NCBI RefSeq assembly: GCF_019649055.1 | Contig: NW_026570223.1 | Location: forward strand, 2,666,001 to 2,730,000 | DNA: 64,000 nucleotides | DNA from: Paramacrobiotus metropolitanus | Lineage: Eukaryota > Tardigrada > Eutardigrada > Parachela > Macrobiotidae | Reading direction: 5' to 3' | Shown here: one piece after another, positions 24,457 through 36,640 of the stretch | Layout of the letters: each line of letters starts with the position of its first letter | How positions within the stretch are numbered: position 1 is the stretch's first letter | Program-made: the position numbers and the translations under genes | Notes under the pieces: generated by a model | Told to the model about the DNA's origin: nothing | Database searches by the model: none | Seen by the model: the letters and a program-made list of their open reading frames with translations, nothing else

Positions 24457-26431
24457 TTACGGTTTTTGGTTGAAATCCATTGACTGAAGGCTGACTGCAA
24501 GTGTCTGCAAATCGGCGGATTTTTTAGCGGATCTGCTATGTATGAAGCTGAAAATTGCATAGAAAATGGAAGCAGTAAACGAAAAAACACTGTAGCCGAG
24601 CCAAGTTGCTCTTGCTCCGTATTGCTGGTAGAACAGTCCGGCAGCAATTCCTCCGATGCCTTGTCCTATAACGCATCACTCAGAAGTCCAAGAATTTAAA
24701 GTTTCAAATTAGTAACGATTTCGGTAGCTAAAATTTTTTTCAGCTTGTATGTACGTTGTATGTCTCGTATTACATGTGTACCCCACGCTCTTAACTGCGA
24801 ATTATAACTATTACAATAAATTGATATTTTGTACTTATACGTTGACCAAGCGTAGTATATCAGATGCCTGAAGTAAAAACCTACAACATTGTTTTTACCT
24901 ATCCCTTCGTAAGTGGATCCAAGAATCCCTTGTAACGTGGCTGTTCCTCCGACTGGCGCTTTGGCAAACGCAAAATTCGTCATAGCGGCGTACGATAATC
25001 CAAACCCCACCGAGTGCACAATATCAATTAGCAGGACGAACCAAGGATCAACAATTAATCCATACGCCAAAAATCGTATGCCAAACGATACCAGACAAAG
25101 CAACATGCATCCGTGGTACCCAATTTTCTTAATTATCCAACCGGACACTGCCATCATTGGGGCTTCGTAGCAGCACTGGACAAACACCGTTATACCCAGT
25201 AGCAGATTGGTTGCTCCCAGATCCGACTGATACCAGGCCAGATATCCATATAACAGACCCGAATTTATGCCGGCTACAAACGTCCCTGCGCTAAAACAGA
25301 AGTTCCGTAAATTCGGTTGTGCAGTCATAGTCGTACGATTACAAATTTTAGGTGACCTATAAATATATCTGTGACCTTATAATGCTTAATATGTGTCCGC
25401 ATATCGCGATTGTTTAAAAAATTTACGTTACCAACGTTTAACGTTTGCCTTACCAAAACAACAGCACCTCAAAGGTGAAAACGCTTTTCGTCACGGAAAG
25501 CAGCAATTTTTCATTCTCGACCAGTATCTGTTTAGGCAAGAATAACGTCGAAGCCACACCCAGCACGGCCGCCACGGCGAAGGCAATAAACGCCGGCGTA
25601 AAATCGCGATCTTGCGGCGATGTGTCGGAAAACTCGTCGAGAAGGAATCCCACAGCCAACGCCCCGATGGCCCAGCCCATGGTACCCAGTACTCGATTGG
25701 CCCCGTACGTCGTAGGGACTGGCGCTGAATTGACGATACCAAAGGCAATGGAATCATCCAGTGTGACCACGGACGCATAACCATACCATGCGAAGATCAG
25801 CAGGAGACCACTGAGCCAGAACTGCAGCGTCCATCGGATGGAGATGCCGTCGGCGGTTGTCTCCAATGGAGGAATCCATGAGCAGTTAAGGTCACACTGA
25901 TCCGCAACGTAACTGGATATGTTAGCCGTAGGAACTTGGGCAGAGAAGGTGCTGTTGTCAATCAGGTTAATGCAGGTAAAATTACCCAGATTACTGCTGT
26001 CATAATATGCTGTATTGCTCGTGTGACAGGTAATGTTGTGAATCGGGTGCAGCACGTTCATCGACGGAACAAAGTAAACGGATATAAAGAAAGCTAGTTG
26101 CATTAGGGAAAATATGCGGGCTAATGCATACGGGGCCTTAAATTTGTCGGACAGAGCGCCGGTAACCGGCTTCGCTAGCATGGACACAAACGGCAGACTG
26201 CCGAAAATAATGCCGTTCTCCGATGCATTCAAGCCCAGGTGTTTGATGTAAAGAGGAACGTATGGAACCAGACATGATTGAGCTAAAAAGTTGGAAATAG
26301 CATTGTGGTATCGTTTATGTAGCAGAAAAAGCAAGGACTATCTACAGTAATATGGTTTCAGCAGATGAGAAAACTAAGACGGTTTAGGAAAACGCTAGTT
26401 CGTGACAGTCGACATCGTGCTTTCGACTTTA

Positions 26432-26475
<44 letters not shown>

Positions 26476-27066
26476 TAGTATGGTCAGTGATGGTCGAAGA
26501 AGCGGGTCACCACTCAATGATGTGACGAAAATGGGTAACGCTTTGGACACAAGGTCTTCACAAGGCCTTTGCTTAATTAGCTATAAACATAAACATTAGT
26601 CAGTACAAGTATCGCGAACACAAATACATTACATTGCGGTTTTGAGTCTCAACTTCTCACTTTAGTTAACGTTAACCATAGAAATGAAAACTGAAAAATA
26701 TCTAAACCGTAATCAGAAGAGCAATGTTTTTTGCACATGGACGTGGGGCGGAAGTCGGGACAGAGGAAACTTTTCTGGCCAAACTTGCACAGAATTCAAC
26801 AACTGGACACTAGTCAAGAAACAAACCCAGAAATCTTAAAATTCCAAGAAATGAATTATAGAAGGAAATTTTAAGTTACGAAGACACAGGTACCCTAATA
26901 TTACGGTTAAACACGCTTTACAAGTTGAAACTCGCAATGGCCCGTGTTTGGAAAAGGTCAACATGAAGAATGACTTACCGCCTAACTGGAAGAAATACAG
27001 GGTCTTAAGCGACAAGAGGTAAGGATGGAAGAATGCTTTGACGTGGTTCCGCAGACTTTCGCTCAT
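24457..27066 (-). CDS. MFSD6: Major facilitator transporter, MFSD6-like
   Basis: Multi-pass membrane protein of the MFS_1-like/MFSD6 group; the substrate of this family is poorly defined. Four exons (27066-26979, 26282-25454, 25290-24899, 24665-24457) join to 505 residues. The first exon gives MSESLRNHVKAFF and the start of helix 1 and was tied in by the junction FQLG/AQSCLVPYVPLYIKHLGL. The MFS loop motif appears as AKPVTGALSDKFKAPY. A lumenal or extracellular loop carries several N-glycosylation sequons and cysteines. The second half includes TLQGILGSTYEGIGQGIGG and the last helix SVFSFTASIFYAIFSFIHS, then a short polar tail. It is convergent with the arginase-like gene, with 289 bp between stop codons. 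Intron 1 holds a TA microsatellite. Confidence 0.82.
26433..26473. repeat. (TA)n microsatellite
   Basis: About 41 bases of uninterrupted alternating T and A in intron 1 of the MFSD6-like gene. Likely polymorphic in length. Confidence 0.95.
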
Positions 27067-28553
27067 TTTACAAAATACAAATACTTTAAAACGGAAAGTT
27101 TATACTCTGTTGCAGGGAAGAATAGCAAGATCCATACACACACCAGGAAGGAAGCAGTCAAAGATTACAAACCGTAATGAATTAAAAATACTTCAAGTAT
27201 TCGGCTGCATGCTTCTGAATTAACGAAGCCAAAACTTTCTACACAGGCCTTTTAGAAACGTATCTAAAAGATCAGCTGGGCATTAATTACATATAAGCGC
27301 GAGGTCACAAACACTAGCTAGCCAAATGTTACTTCGGTTCCCCTAATATATTAATAAAACCAAATTTATTTAAATATTTATCAAAAATAAGTAGGATGCT
27401 GATGCAATACGAGTGCCGGTGAAGTAAGTATGCATGTACATAGGGGTACAGTACCAATCTTCTCAAGAAATACAGTCTAATAAGTGTATACTGCCAACTG
27501 ATCTATTGATTCTTACTTGCATAAATCGGCCTGGTACTGACATAATGCGAAGTATCAGCCGCATCAAACATGTTATCGCTTACGACGGCTTTTATCAGCT
27601 AATTTAGACGGTCATGATGATAGCGTAACATTACACGCAGATATTAGCTTGCAAAATGTCTGGTTTTCAGTACAAATAAATTTTTGTTGACGTTGCTGTA
27701 TAATACCAGTCTGTGTATCATTATAATATAAATATTTGTGCCATCCTTGCGGTTATACACTTCGAAAATCACTGGGAAAAAAACTCAGAAATACCGACAA
27801 AAAGTACTTTCTTTTATGTACATCTGCCCAAGACGTACCATCTTCTTGTTTTTCGTTAATTTCAAGGAAAGCGAAAATCTTGTCCCAACTTTTTATAAAC
27901 TAAAGGACTGTGTACTCGCTATTTACAGTAGGTAAATTATTCCATGTGAATGCCGGTCTTGTGAAGGAATTCTCGCTTTCTTGTTGATATTAAATGCAGA
28001 TTCTAAAATTTTATAGAGTAAGTATTATTGTATGAGTACTATGTACTCGTATCAAAGTGCCTACCGCCTGGCAAAACAATGAGATATGGTGCACTAACCC
28101 GCGTCTTTGGACTTCACTGCAGCTGTGCACGTGCATCGGCATAGCGTGCAGTTGCATGGCGCAAAGTGCAAGTTTTCACTATTGTGTGAAGTATGAACTT
28201 TGAAGTTTACCAACCGATCTGTCATCTGTACTAAAAATAAGATTCGAGAAATCTTTAGGAACTTTGCAAAAAAACGATACGTGTTTCGGGTTTCCCATCG
28301 GATCCCATATGCAATATTAAAAAGAGCCGCCTTCGGCATCGCTCAGATGTTATGGTTTGGCTTGGGATGACCCTGGGATCTCACAAGTTTAGAAGCATAA
28401 TACCACGTTCAGCTGTCAGCTTGCGGTCGTGTGGGAAATCTGATTGGTTTTGAGTAGTGCTGTTGCGTTGTTTGTCGCACGTTGTGCTGGTGCATCCTTT
28501 TTCTATCTTTCCTGACCTTCCATACTAATTTCCTTTACAAAACCTCACTTTCC
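27067..28553. other. Divergent intergenic region, MFSD6-like and Nuf2
   Basis: About 1.5 kb of AT-rich sequence between divergent genes. No supported coding exon, RNA gene or repeat was seen. Both promoters are expected here; neither has an evident TATA box at the usual distance. Confidence 0.4.
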
Positions 28554-31551
28554 ATGGTATTTCGGTCTAGTCGTGTTTCGAATATGCCTCCCAAACAGCC
28601 TTCTTCGGGCAGAACCGTGACAAAAGCACCTCGTCCAGGCAATCATCCGGGTGCCAGCCAGCCAACCAACGATGCGCTGCTTATTTCGCGTCTGGACGAG
28701 CTGGGACAGAAAGTCAATCCCATGGAGCTCCAACTTCCACAGGTTAGAGATTTTGTCGTAATCGGTACTGGAAAAGGGCTTACTTGGTTGTTAACGATTA
28801 CTGTAAATCGCGAAGGCTTCGCAAGATAATGAATGAAGCCGTAAATTTTTATTGACTTTGAAGTCTTTGATTGTAAATTAATCATTTTCAATCAGAGTCA
28901 CAGCTTTATTCATTATCTTGCGAATCAAGTCTTCGAACAATAATGGCCATTAAATATGAAATCCTCAAAAGTGAATCTTGAACGCTTATATTGTTTCAAA
29001 ACGTATTGCTTTTTTTGCAGAAATCTCCTCGTTTGATTACCGCAGTTATCCCAGATTTGATCCAGAAAGCCACTATTACGCCGCTGGACGATGCCCTAAC
29101 GAAGGTTAGTTTCCATTTTTCAAATTTAAATTATGTTAATTTACCGTACTCTAGGGAAATATTATTTAACCACTTCTTAAACTTACGTAAATAATATGCA
29201 TGGATTTACTTAGAGTGTCTACGGGGTTTATTAGTCTGCAGTTTTTCTATCATGTTGCGATCTGCCATAAATTTTTTGGAAATTATTCAGATTAACGAAA
29301 CGATTGACGACGTTTGTAATCATCCGCACATACATCCCAAACTGATGGAAACCATTGGCTTACCTGCACTTATGTGAGTACGATACAGTGATTCATTGGA
29401 TGCAGCAAAAGATGCGTTCACCAACGTTCAGTACCGTTAACTGCAAAAATTGCTTACAAAACGATTTGTTAGTAAAACGGTAATCTTCTTTGCAGAAATT
29501 ATTTCCTCTCATCTGTGTTCCATGTGGATCAGACCTCCATCTGGTTCACTGCCCGAGATGTTGCGGAACCTAGTGGGTCCATGTTTTGCATTATGGTTTG
29601 TGGAACCACCGTGTACAAATGAATGTTCCAGGTGCCAAGTCGATTCCCCGTGTGCTAACCATTTTGACCAATATTCTTGCTGTCACTTCCCAACACGACT
29701 CCGCTGTCCTGGAGCATTACCAAACGATGGCAAGAATGTACCCGGTAGTACCTACGTTGGCGCTGATTAACTACAATTTTCTTGTAGAAATCTCAGCAAG
29801 ATGTGATGTCCGAATTATGGAACCGTGAAGTTAACCTGAGAGGCGTGGAGGATCAACAACTGCAGCGAGAAGAACAGGAAAAGACCGAATGCGCTCGGGT
29901 AACTGTTTTGTTTTTGCAGTGAATAAACGAATTGAGAAGGTGATATTCAAAGCTGCACGCCTTTAGCCCATTATTTATTCTGCATTATTTACACTCCCAT
30001 TTACCAAAAAATTCTAGCAACTTAAGCCCGAGTTCTGTGAGAACATTTGGATTTAAATGTCCGCTTTCCTTTAGATGCGGGAACTTTTGGAAACGGTGGA
30101 AAATGATGCAACTTTGGAGAATAAATTGGTGAGGTTATAATATCCCGGTGCAAAAGTTATATCAGCATTCAAACAGTTTTTGTATATACAGTACTTATGT
30201 GGGTGTTTTGCAGCGAGATAGCGCTCTGGTCTTGGAAAAGACTGTGAAAAAGCGGGATGCTGTTCTCGTCGATGTTGTAAGTCACTGAGTTTACGGTGCT
30301 GTGCATCGAGTTTTTTACGCTATCCCCGTTTTTCAGCGTCGAGTCGATTCTGAGCTGGAACAGATGCGTCACAAACTGAAAGTGTTGCAATCACAAATAA
30401 TAACACCAGCAGATGCAGAGCGAGTTGAAAAGCAGTTGGAAGAAACTAAGCTGGAAGCTGAGGCAGTGCGAGCAGATTTGGGGCGGAAAACTGAGGTGAG
30501 CGCCGTTTCTCTTTAATGCTGATCGTTCTGTTTTTACACGCTTTTAATGCCAATTAATTAAAAATTTTGCAGTGCACATTGAAGCTTTACTTATTGAGAG
30601 TTGTTCCATAACTGGCTTTTTTATAGGATTATAGTGTTCGTACTCTGAAGAACAAGACCATACAAGATACGCTTCAGGCGGCTGAATTGGAAGGGAAAAA
30701 TTTCATCAACTATGTAGAAAAAGCCTGTAGTGCTTATATGTACTTGAGAATCACGCTAGCCTTTGTTATAAATATCATAATGTAAACTGAGAAACGATTG
30801 TATTGATAGTGATCTGGATTGTGAAAAACTCCTTGAAGCTAAGCGATTGTACATGGTGCGTGAAGATCTCGAAAAGGCTCGTAACCAGGCTGACCGAGCC
30901 CGTGCAGATGTGGACGAGTTAAAGCAAAAGATGGAGCTACAAAAAGCGGACCGCAAAAACAGGCAGAATCAGCAAAATTTGCATCGCAGTGAATTGCAGA
31001 AGTAAATTATAAATTACAATCATCCTGGACATGTATTATACTATTGGGGGAGCTTTGCGCTCAGAAATTTCGATTATGTCGTATTTATATTGCAGAGAAA
31101 TTTCCAGCATGAAAACTAAGCTGAAGGAATGCGCTGGTAACGAGGACCGGCTCATGGACAGCATTGCACTGGAAGAAAGGGCCATACAGAATTCCGACCG
31201 TCAGATTGCGGAGATCATGGCACAGACCGCTGATTTCGTTAAAAAGCTTGATGCACAGGTAGAGAAACAAGTAATCCTTCATTCCGGCTAAATTTTATCG
31301 CGGGTTGTAAATAAAGCTGATTGTTGGATTGTTGTTCATTACAGGTGGGCCTTATGGTGCAGAACGTGGTTTCGGCTAAAGCCGAGACTGATCGACAGTT
31401 GGAGCGTATGAAATATACAGTTCAGAGTGTTTACGGAGATTTTCCGGAGACTCCGGTGAAAAAGCCAATTCCTGTCGTCGTACTTCGCCTTTCCGAGGAG
31501 ACGAAGGCTTTGCAACGGGAGCTCAATGCGGACCATGGACAGAGTGCTTAG
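28554..31551 (+). CDS. NUF2: Kinetochore protein Nuf2
   Basis: Nuf2 pairs with Ndc80/Hec1 in the four-subunit complex that attaches kinetochores to spindle microtubules. About 13 short exons join into a protein of roughly 450 residues, close to the vertebrate length. The N-terminal third carries the CH-type domain landmarks HIHPKLMETIGLPALMNYF and, after a 59-bp intron (29573-29631), PSAKSIPRVLTILTNIL, which corresponds to the PKAKRTSRFLSGIINFI region of vertebrate Nuf2. The rest is long coiled coil with the family break ITPADAERVEKQLEE (vertebrate VDSPEKLKNYKEK position). Start ATG at 28554 or 28584; the second (MPPKQPSSG) is equally plausible. The junction near 30.75 kb uses a weak GTACTT donor and is the least certain. 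Intron 1 contains a foldback repeat. Divergence is high but no lesion was found. Confidence 0.75.
28808..28935. repeat. Imperfect foldback repeat in Nuf2 intron 1
   Basis: Arms of about 30 bases (CTTCGCAAGATAATGAATGA and TTCATTATCTTGCGAA and their flanks) face each other across about 70 bp of AT-rich sequence. It resembles a miniature inverted-repeat element. No clear target duplication was identified. Confidence 0.6.
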
Positions 31552-33038
31552 TTTTGGGCCCAAGCCTCGATCCGCTTTAGCAACAGAATGATTCGAAAAA
31601 GACGATTAAAGAGAATATTTCCATCGTTAAATAATTATCGCTTGGTGTCGGAACTATGTTCGTATTAATCAACTTGTAGCATATCTTATCTCTTTATATC
31701 AGATATTATTTGAATATAATACAAGACAGCATTGAAAATGTTGTACTTTGAATTGTTTCGTTGTGGGTTGGTGTGGTACACCCATTTAAAAGTAGCGGAT
31801 GAAAGTTGATTTGTTAATTACACTAACTACATTGTCGATATTTTTCGTTCTGCAGCTGAACTTTTAAGTGTAGTTGACTCACTGACTGGAGTCTGGGTGT
31901 ATTGTCGTGGCTTGTGATTAGTTGTAAACGATTTTTTTTACGATGGGTTTTACGTGTTTATATTAGTGACGGTGGCTGTTTTGTCGATGTGCCTTTTGTT
32001 GATGTCGATTGTCGACTTTTATTCTTATTTGACTGTTTGTTTCTCGTTTTTGTAAAATTAACAAAGATGCCACAAATGACAAAAGTGAAGAATGAAGACG
32101 GATAGAAGTTTAAACTTTAAAGCTGGCACTATAGGAGTACAAGGTATAGCACCAATACGAGTAGTAATTTGCATAGCATTTTAAAATATCTATAATTAAA
32201 CCTGTAATGCAAATACTCGTACCTATGTACAGAGTTGAAACAAACAAATTTCGACATTTAAATATCGCGAGTTTAATATCTGCCAATGCTGCAATGTAAA
32301 CTTTGCCAAAGTTTCCACTGGTGGCACTAGCTTACAGTAGTCAAACGATAAACCTATAAAGAAAAATGGCGGTTATTTTCCGATTACAGTTTCAGTTTTA
32401 TCCCGGTTTCTGGACTATTCTCAAGAAAATAGCGTATATTTATATACGAGTACGTCAGTAATTTCGCGCCTTAGGATGAGGCAAAAAGGAGTGCATTTTG
32501 ATGACTGTGCACTTAAAATTCACGTTTATAGATTGTAGAATTCTCATTTCAGTGAACTGAATTCACAGTTTACAGAAATTACTTTTGCGAAAGACGAGAA
32601 CTGTACCTTGTGCAATACATACCTTGTGCAATAGTAAGTACACTATTGTCAGTACCGAGCCGGTACGTACAAACTCGGTATTGCAAAGTGCAACATGAAA
32701 TCCTATATGCGCCTACGTTCATATATTCGTTTATGTGATTGTTAGTTTGCTGCAGTATTTCATTTAATTACGCGCTGACCTGTTTTGCGTCGTTTTTGAT
32801 GACGCTTGCAAAAAGCACGGAAAAATGCGGAATTTTCTACTTGGAATTCGCATCTGCACTTTCCCCAATAGTACCACTTTTTATGAGCTAGTTTTGACCT
32901 GGTAAATTTGGCACGTGCCGTCCAGGCAAACCTTAAAACACAAACTTAAAAATTCCACTCGTGCAAGGTATGGAATAAGTACTTTACTTAAAATTATTGA
33001 AGTAGTGCCTGCTTGCAACATAACGTCACAAAAGCTGG
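31552..33038. other. Intergenic stretch before the thaumatin-like cluster
   Basis: About 1.5 kb without a supported gene. Open frames at 31902-32105 (plus) and 32881-33090 (minus) look like chance. Marks the boundary between the housekeeping block and the accessory island. Confidence 0.4.
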
Positions 33039-33046
33039 TATAAAAA
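33039..33046 (+). promoter_or_regulatory. Probable TATA box of thaumatin-like gene 1
   Basis: TATAAAAA lies about 90-110 bp upstream of the first start codons, a normal spacing for a short leader. Confidence 0.5.
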
Positions 33047-33129
33047 CTTGTAATACAGCCGCAAGACATCGCCATTGCGAGGTACGACAAATCGGCAGCA
33101 AAATCCGCAACTGAATTCTACTATTGTTT

Positions 33130-34743
33130 ATGATTTCAAAACTGGTCGACATGGATTTGTGTAAAATTTTGTTGTATTGCCTCACGCTTTCTTTTTCGAC
33201 ATTGACAGCTTCTGCAGGTACGTAAATACATGTAAACAGTCTTGTAGCATATCGTATTTACCTAAAAACGTGGCTCAAAAAGAGCGTCAAAACATGACAA
33301 AGCTAAAATATATATACAGCGTAAAGATAATAATATTATTTATCTGCCTGCATATATGTACAATATTAAATTATACAACAGTTATTCTATTGCACAGAAA
33401 AAAACAACAGTATGTGTGTATACAACAAGGAAAAGCAATTTATTTATACTAATATTTTTTGTATTTTATACTAGTATAGTAGTAACATCTTGCTTACCCA
33501 TATGTACTTGTACTCCCGAGTAAAACAGTTTGTAAAAAATACGTTAGTTAAACGCTAGTTAAAGGCCAAAATTCGAACACTGTTCGAATTTTGGCCTTTA
33601 ACTAGCGTTTAACTAACGTATTTTTTACAAACTGTTTTACTCGGGACTTGAAAACTTATCCATCTGCGAAATAAACTGCCTATAGAAGAAAATGTTTAAC
33701 ATGCAGAGAATAAACTGACTGTAAGTACTATATACACACTTACATTAAATATATTTTAATATTGCTGTTCTTTGACTAACTTGTAAAGACTCTAAACTAA
33801 CTTGTAAAGACTTGTAAAGGTATTATCATTAAATTTCTAATTCGTGATGGATTTCAATGCAATACAGTATTTGCACTTGGCAGTGTTGCGGAACATTGAG
33901 TTCGTGAACAACTGCAACCAACCGATCTGGGTAGGAGCCCAGGGGAATCCTCTGCCCTTCAAAGGCGGCTTTCAACTGGACGCCAAAAAATCCGCGGTCA
34001 AGCAGATACCCGGCAACACCGAAGCCGCTCGTTTCTGGCCGCGTACCGGCTGTCGCACCGAGAATGGCAAGTTCATCTGCCAGACCGGCGACTGCGGAGC
34101 CCCGCCAAATAAATTCGGCATGGAGTGCAACGGCATCGGTGGACAACCCCCGGCCACCCTGGCCGAGTTCACCTTTCTGGAAGGCGCCAACCAACATGAC
34201 TTCTACGACCTGAGCAACGTCGACGGTTACAACGTCCCCATGAAGATTGAACCGGTGGGCGGGAGCAAAGCACCCGGTGCACCGGTGGACAAATTCAACT
34301 GCGGCGCTCCTAAATGCACCATGGATCTCAATAAGTGTCCAGCGGAGTTGAAAATGAATAAAGCCGGCACAGTGGTGTGCGCGTCCATCTGCGCCGCCGT
34401 CAACAATGCCGAACAGCGCGCTAAATTCCCTGCGCTGAAGGCCATCTTTGACAATCCCGAAAAGCGGGCGTTGGTATGCTGCGAGTGTCTGTGCCCGCCG
34501 AATAGTGGAGATTGTAACTGCAAGAATCCCAAGAGTAAGTACTGCTGTTCGCCATACAATAAGCCGTCAGCATTGGAAAACGGAGGCAAGTGCCGTGTGG
34601 AGGACTGGCCGCTGTCTTCCGCGAAGGAACGCTACGATGCGGTTTTCAAGAGTGCGTGTCCGGATGCGTACAGCTGGCAGTTTGATGATCATCAGAGTAC
34701 ATACGTCTGTGCTAAAGCAAATTATCGCATCACTTTTTGCTAA
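33130..34743 (+). CDS. Secreted thaumatin-like protein, copy 1
   Basis: Two exons: 33130-33217 encodes a signal peptide and 33884-34743 the mature protein. The second in-frame ATG at 33151 (MDLCKILLYCLTLSFST) gives the neater signal peptide and a 308-residue product. The phase-1 intron lies exactly at the signal/mature border, as in the other three copies. The thaumatin family signature is clear: GKFICQTGDCG, then AEFTF, FYDLSNVDGYN and CPDAYSWQFDD near the end. The mature part has 22 cysteines against 16 in the standard fold; the six extra ones lie in an inserted segment (VCCECLCPPNSGDCNC) before the conserved YCC. Thaumatin-like proteins are usually antifungal or glucan-binding, and some act against ice; which applies here is unknown. 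The intron carries a perfect 133-bp palindrome. Confidence 0.88.
33514..33646. repeat. Perfect 133-bp palindrome
   Basis: Two perfectly complementary 65-base arms flank a 3-base centre (ACT at 33579-33581), inside the intron of thaumatin-like gene 1. Outer ends read CCCGAGTAAAACAG and its complement. ACT also flanks the CCCGAG...CTCGGG core on both sides (within the outermost base pair), which could be a 3-bp target duplication. In RNA it would form a very stable hairpin. Confidence 0.97.
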
Positions 34744-35446
34744 TTGTACTCCAGCATGAAAGTTTCTCCGCCACTGTATTTTTGTATACAGGTACATCGT
34801 TGTTTTGCTTGTTTCAGTGCTTTTATGCTGTTATGAAGAACGACTGCATGCTAGTTCAGTCAGATCGAGATGCACTGCAGTTAAGAATTATTGTCATTAA
34901 TTAAGACCAAAAAGACCCTACGTAAAAATTAAATTGTACAAGAAGCTCCCTGTTGCACATGGCCAGTGGTACATTATTGTTGCAAATGCCGTTATTAAAT
35001 AAAGGTCAAGTGCAGGTCAGTAAATGCGCATCGGGCAGTGGGCAAAAGCGTAAAAAGCAGCCGATGAATCAGCCAAAAAGTTGTTTAGCATCACCGACAC
35101 ACTGGCGCCATGCATACTTATGTTTACAAGATGACATAGCTTACAGTTAGAAAGCTATACCGAACGGTCACGTAGTACCGTAGTAGTAGTTAATCACTGG
35201 AGAAGTCAATCGTGGAGCCGCGAAGGCACAAAGGAAATCGCGAGACACGGTCTACTGCATAACCAATAATCAGATGGCAGTTGCAGAAACTGCAGCACTG
35301 AAATGTTTGACAACGGCATAACGACGTGACAACGCTCAAGATTTTAAAAGTACAATTAATATAGTCAGAGTCGTTTTATGAGTCCTTCTGCACTTAAATT
35401 AGCTAATTTGACAGAACTACGGTATAAACCTTGATTTTGGTACATC
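34744..35446. other. Intergenic stretch between thaumatin copy 1 and the transposase gene
   Basis: About 0.7 kb without a supported gene. I searched it for Harbinger terminal repeats and saw none that match the right side of the transposase frame. Confidence 0.4.
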
Positions 35447-36640
35447 ATGGATCAAAAGAAGGAAGCTCTGGATGCAATCGATCGGATCATCCTGATGCGT
35501 GCTTTGGAGACAGCACTGGAGTCCTCCTCGGATAGCAGTTCCTCGTCTAGTAACGATTCATGGCTGGAGGATTCCTCATCAGACGAAGATGACCTTTTAC
35601 CACTGCTGTTGTTACGGTACAGTGTGGAAAACGACGGATGTACCGCCAAACGGAAAGCAATCAAAGCATCACACAAAAGCATGGGTATCGTTCCGCGCAC
35701 GCTGCCGCAGCTTCCCGATCACGCTTTTCCTCAGCAGATACGGATGTCCAAGAGTTCGTTCGAGCGCATCTTGGAATTAGTTAAAAACGATGACATTTTC
35801 AACAAGCACAACAACGCAAAATGCACTCCAGCGGACCAAGGCTTTCAGCTGTACGTTGCTTTGTATAGTTTTACATCCTACGGAAATTCACCAAGTCTTA
35901 AACCTGTCGCAGCTCATTTTGGTGTCAGTGAGGGCACGGTCCGTCTATACACGTCCCGTATCATTTGTGCCTTGCTTAAGCTGGAGCCGAAATATGCAGA
36001 CTGGCCAGATGAGAATGAACGCCGGGATATATCACGCCGTATCAAGGAGAAACATCGATTTCCGGATTGTGTTGGGTTCTTCGATGGGACTCTTGTTCCT
36101 TTACTTAAGAAACCGGCAGTGCAGGGGGAAGAATATTTTTCACGGAAAGGAAAATACGCCATAACTGTCGGCATGGTTTGCGATGACAAAATGCGCATTC
36201 GACACGTTATTTCGGGATACACTGGTTCAGTGCGCGCAAACCGGGTGTACGGGAACTGCAAATTAGCTAAAAACCCTTCTAATTATTTTTCCGGCGATGA
36301 ATATTTGGTTGGTGACAATGCATACGGTATCTCATCAATAATGATACCGCCATACAAATGTGATCGGTCGAACGTTGAGTTTAACGTTCGTCATGCGAAA
36401 CTCCGCTTACCAGCTGAAAGTACGTGTGGGATGTTGAAGGAACGTTTCCAGTCTTTGAAGGGTTTGCCAATTGATGTTAATTGTGGAAACGCACACGCGC
36501 GGTGTAATTTCTGGATTCGTGCATGTTGTGTGCTGCACAACATTGTACTGGACACCGAATCCCGAGATACCAAGGACACAGCAGTTGATGAAAAACATAG
36601 CACCCTGTTGGAGGAAGTTGACACCGTGACCAACCACTAA
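35447..36640 (+). CDS. PIF/Harbinger-type DDE transposase (HARBI1-like), intact frame
   Basis: A single 397-codon exon. Residues 30-55 are a Ser/Asp/Glu-rich acidic stretch. A helix-turn-helix-like segment reads PVAAHFGVSEGTVRLY. The DDE_Tnp_4 core is complete: first Asp in VGFFDGTLVPL, second in YLVGDNAYG, and the Glu in LPAESTCGMLKERFQSL. These are the cut-and-paste catalytic residues of PIF/Harbinger enzymes and of the domesticated nuclease HARBI1. The frame has no lesion. No Myb/SANT partner gene, terminal inverted repeats or 3-bp target duplication could be found nearby. It may therefore be a domesticated gene, or an element whose ends I cannot see. It interrupts the thaumatin-like cluster. 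Confidence 0.88.
   Translation: MDQKKEALDAIDRIILMRALETALESSSDSSSSSSNDSWLEDSSSDEDDLLPLLLLRYSVENDGCTAKRKAIKASHKSMGIVPRTLPQLPDHAFPQQIRMSKSSFERILELVKNDDIFNKHNNAKCTPADQGFQLYVALYSFTSYGNSPSLKPVAAHFGVSEGTVRLYTSRIICALLKLEPKYADWPDENERRDISRRIKEKHRFPDCVGFFDGTLVPLLKKPAVQGEEYFSRKGKYAITVGMVCDDKMRIRHVISGYTGSVRANRVYGNCKLAKNPSNYFSGDEYLVGDNAYGISSIMIPPYKCDRSNVEFNVRHAKLRLPAESTCGMLKERFQSLKGLPIDVNCGNAHARCNFWIRACCVLHNIVLDTESRDTKDTAVDEKHSTLLEEVDTVTNH

Noticed and set aside
33514-33646. Palindrome as a tRNA gene, because it contains GTTCGAAT similar to a B box
   Set aside because: No A box, acceptor stem or anticodon arm; the similarity follows from the palindrome.
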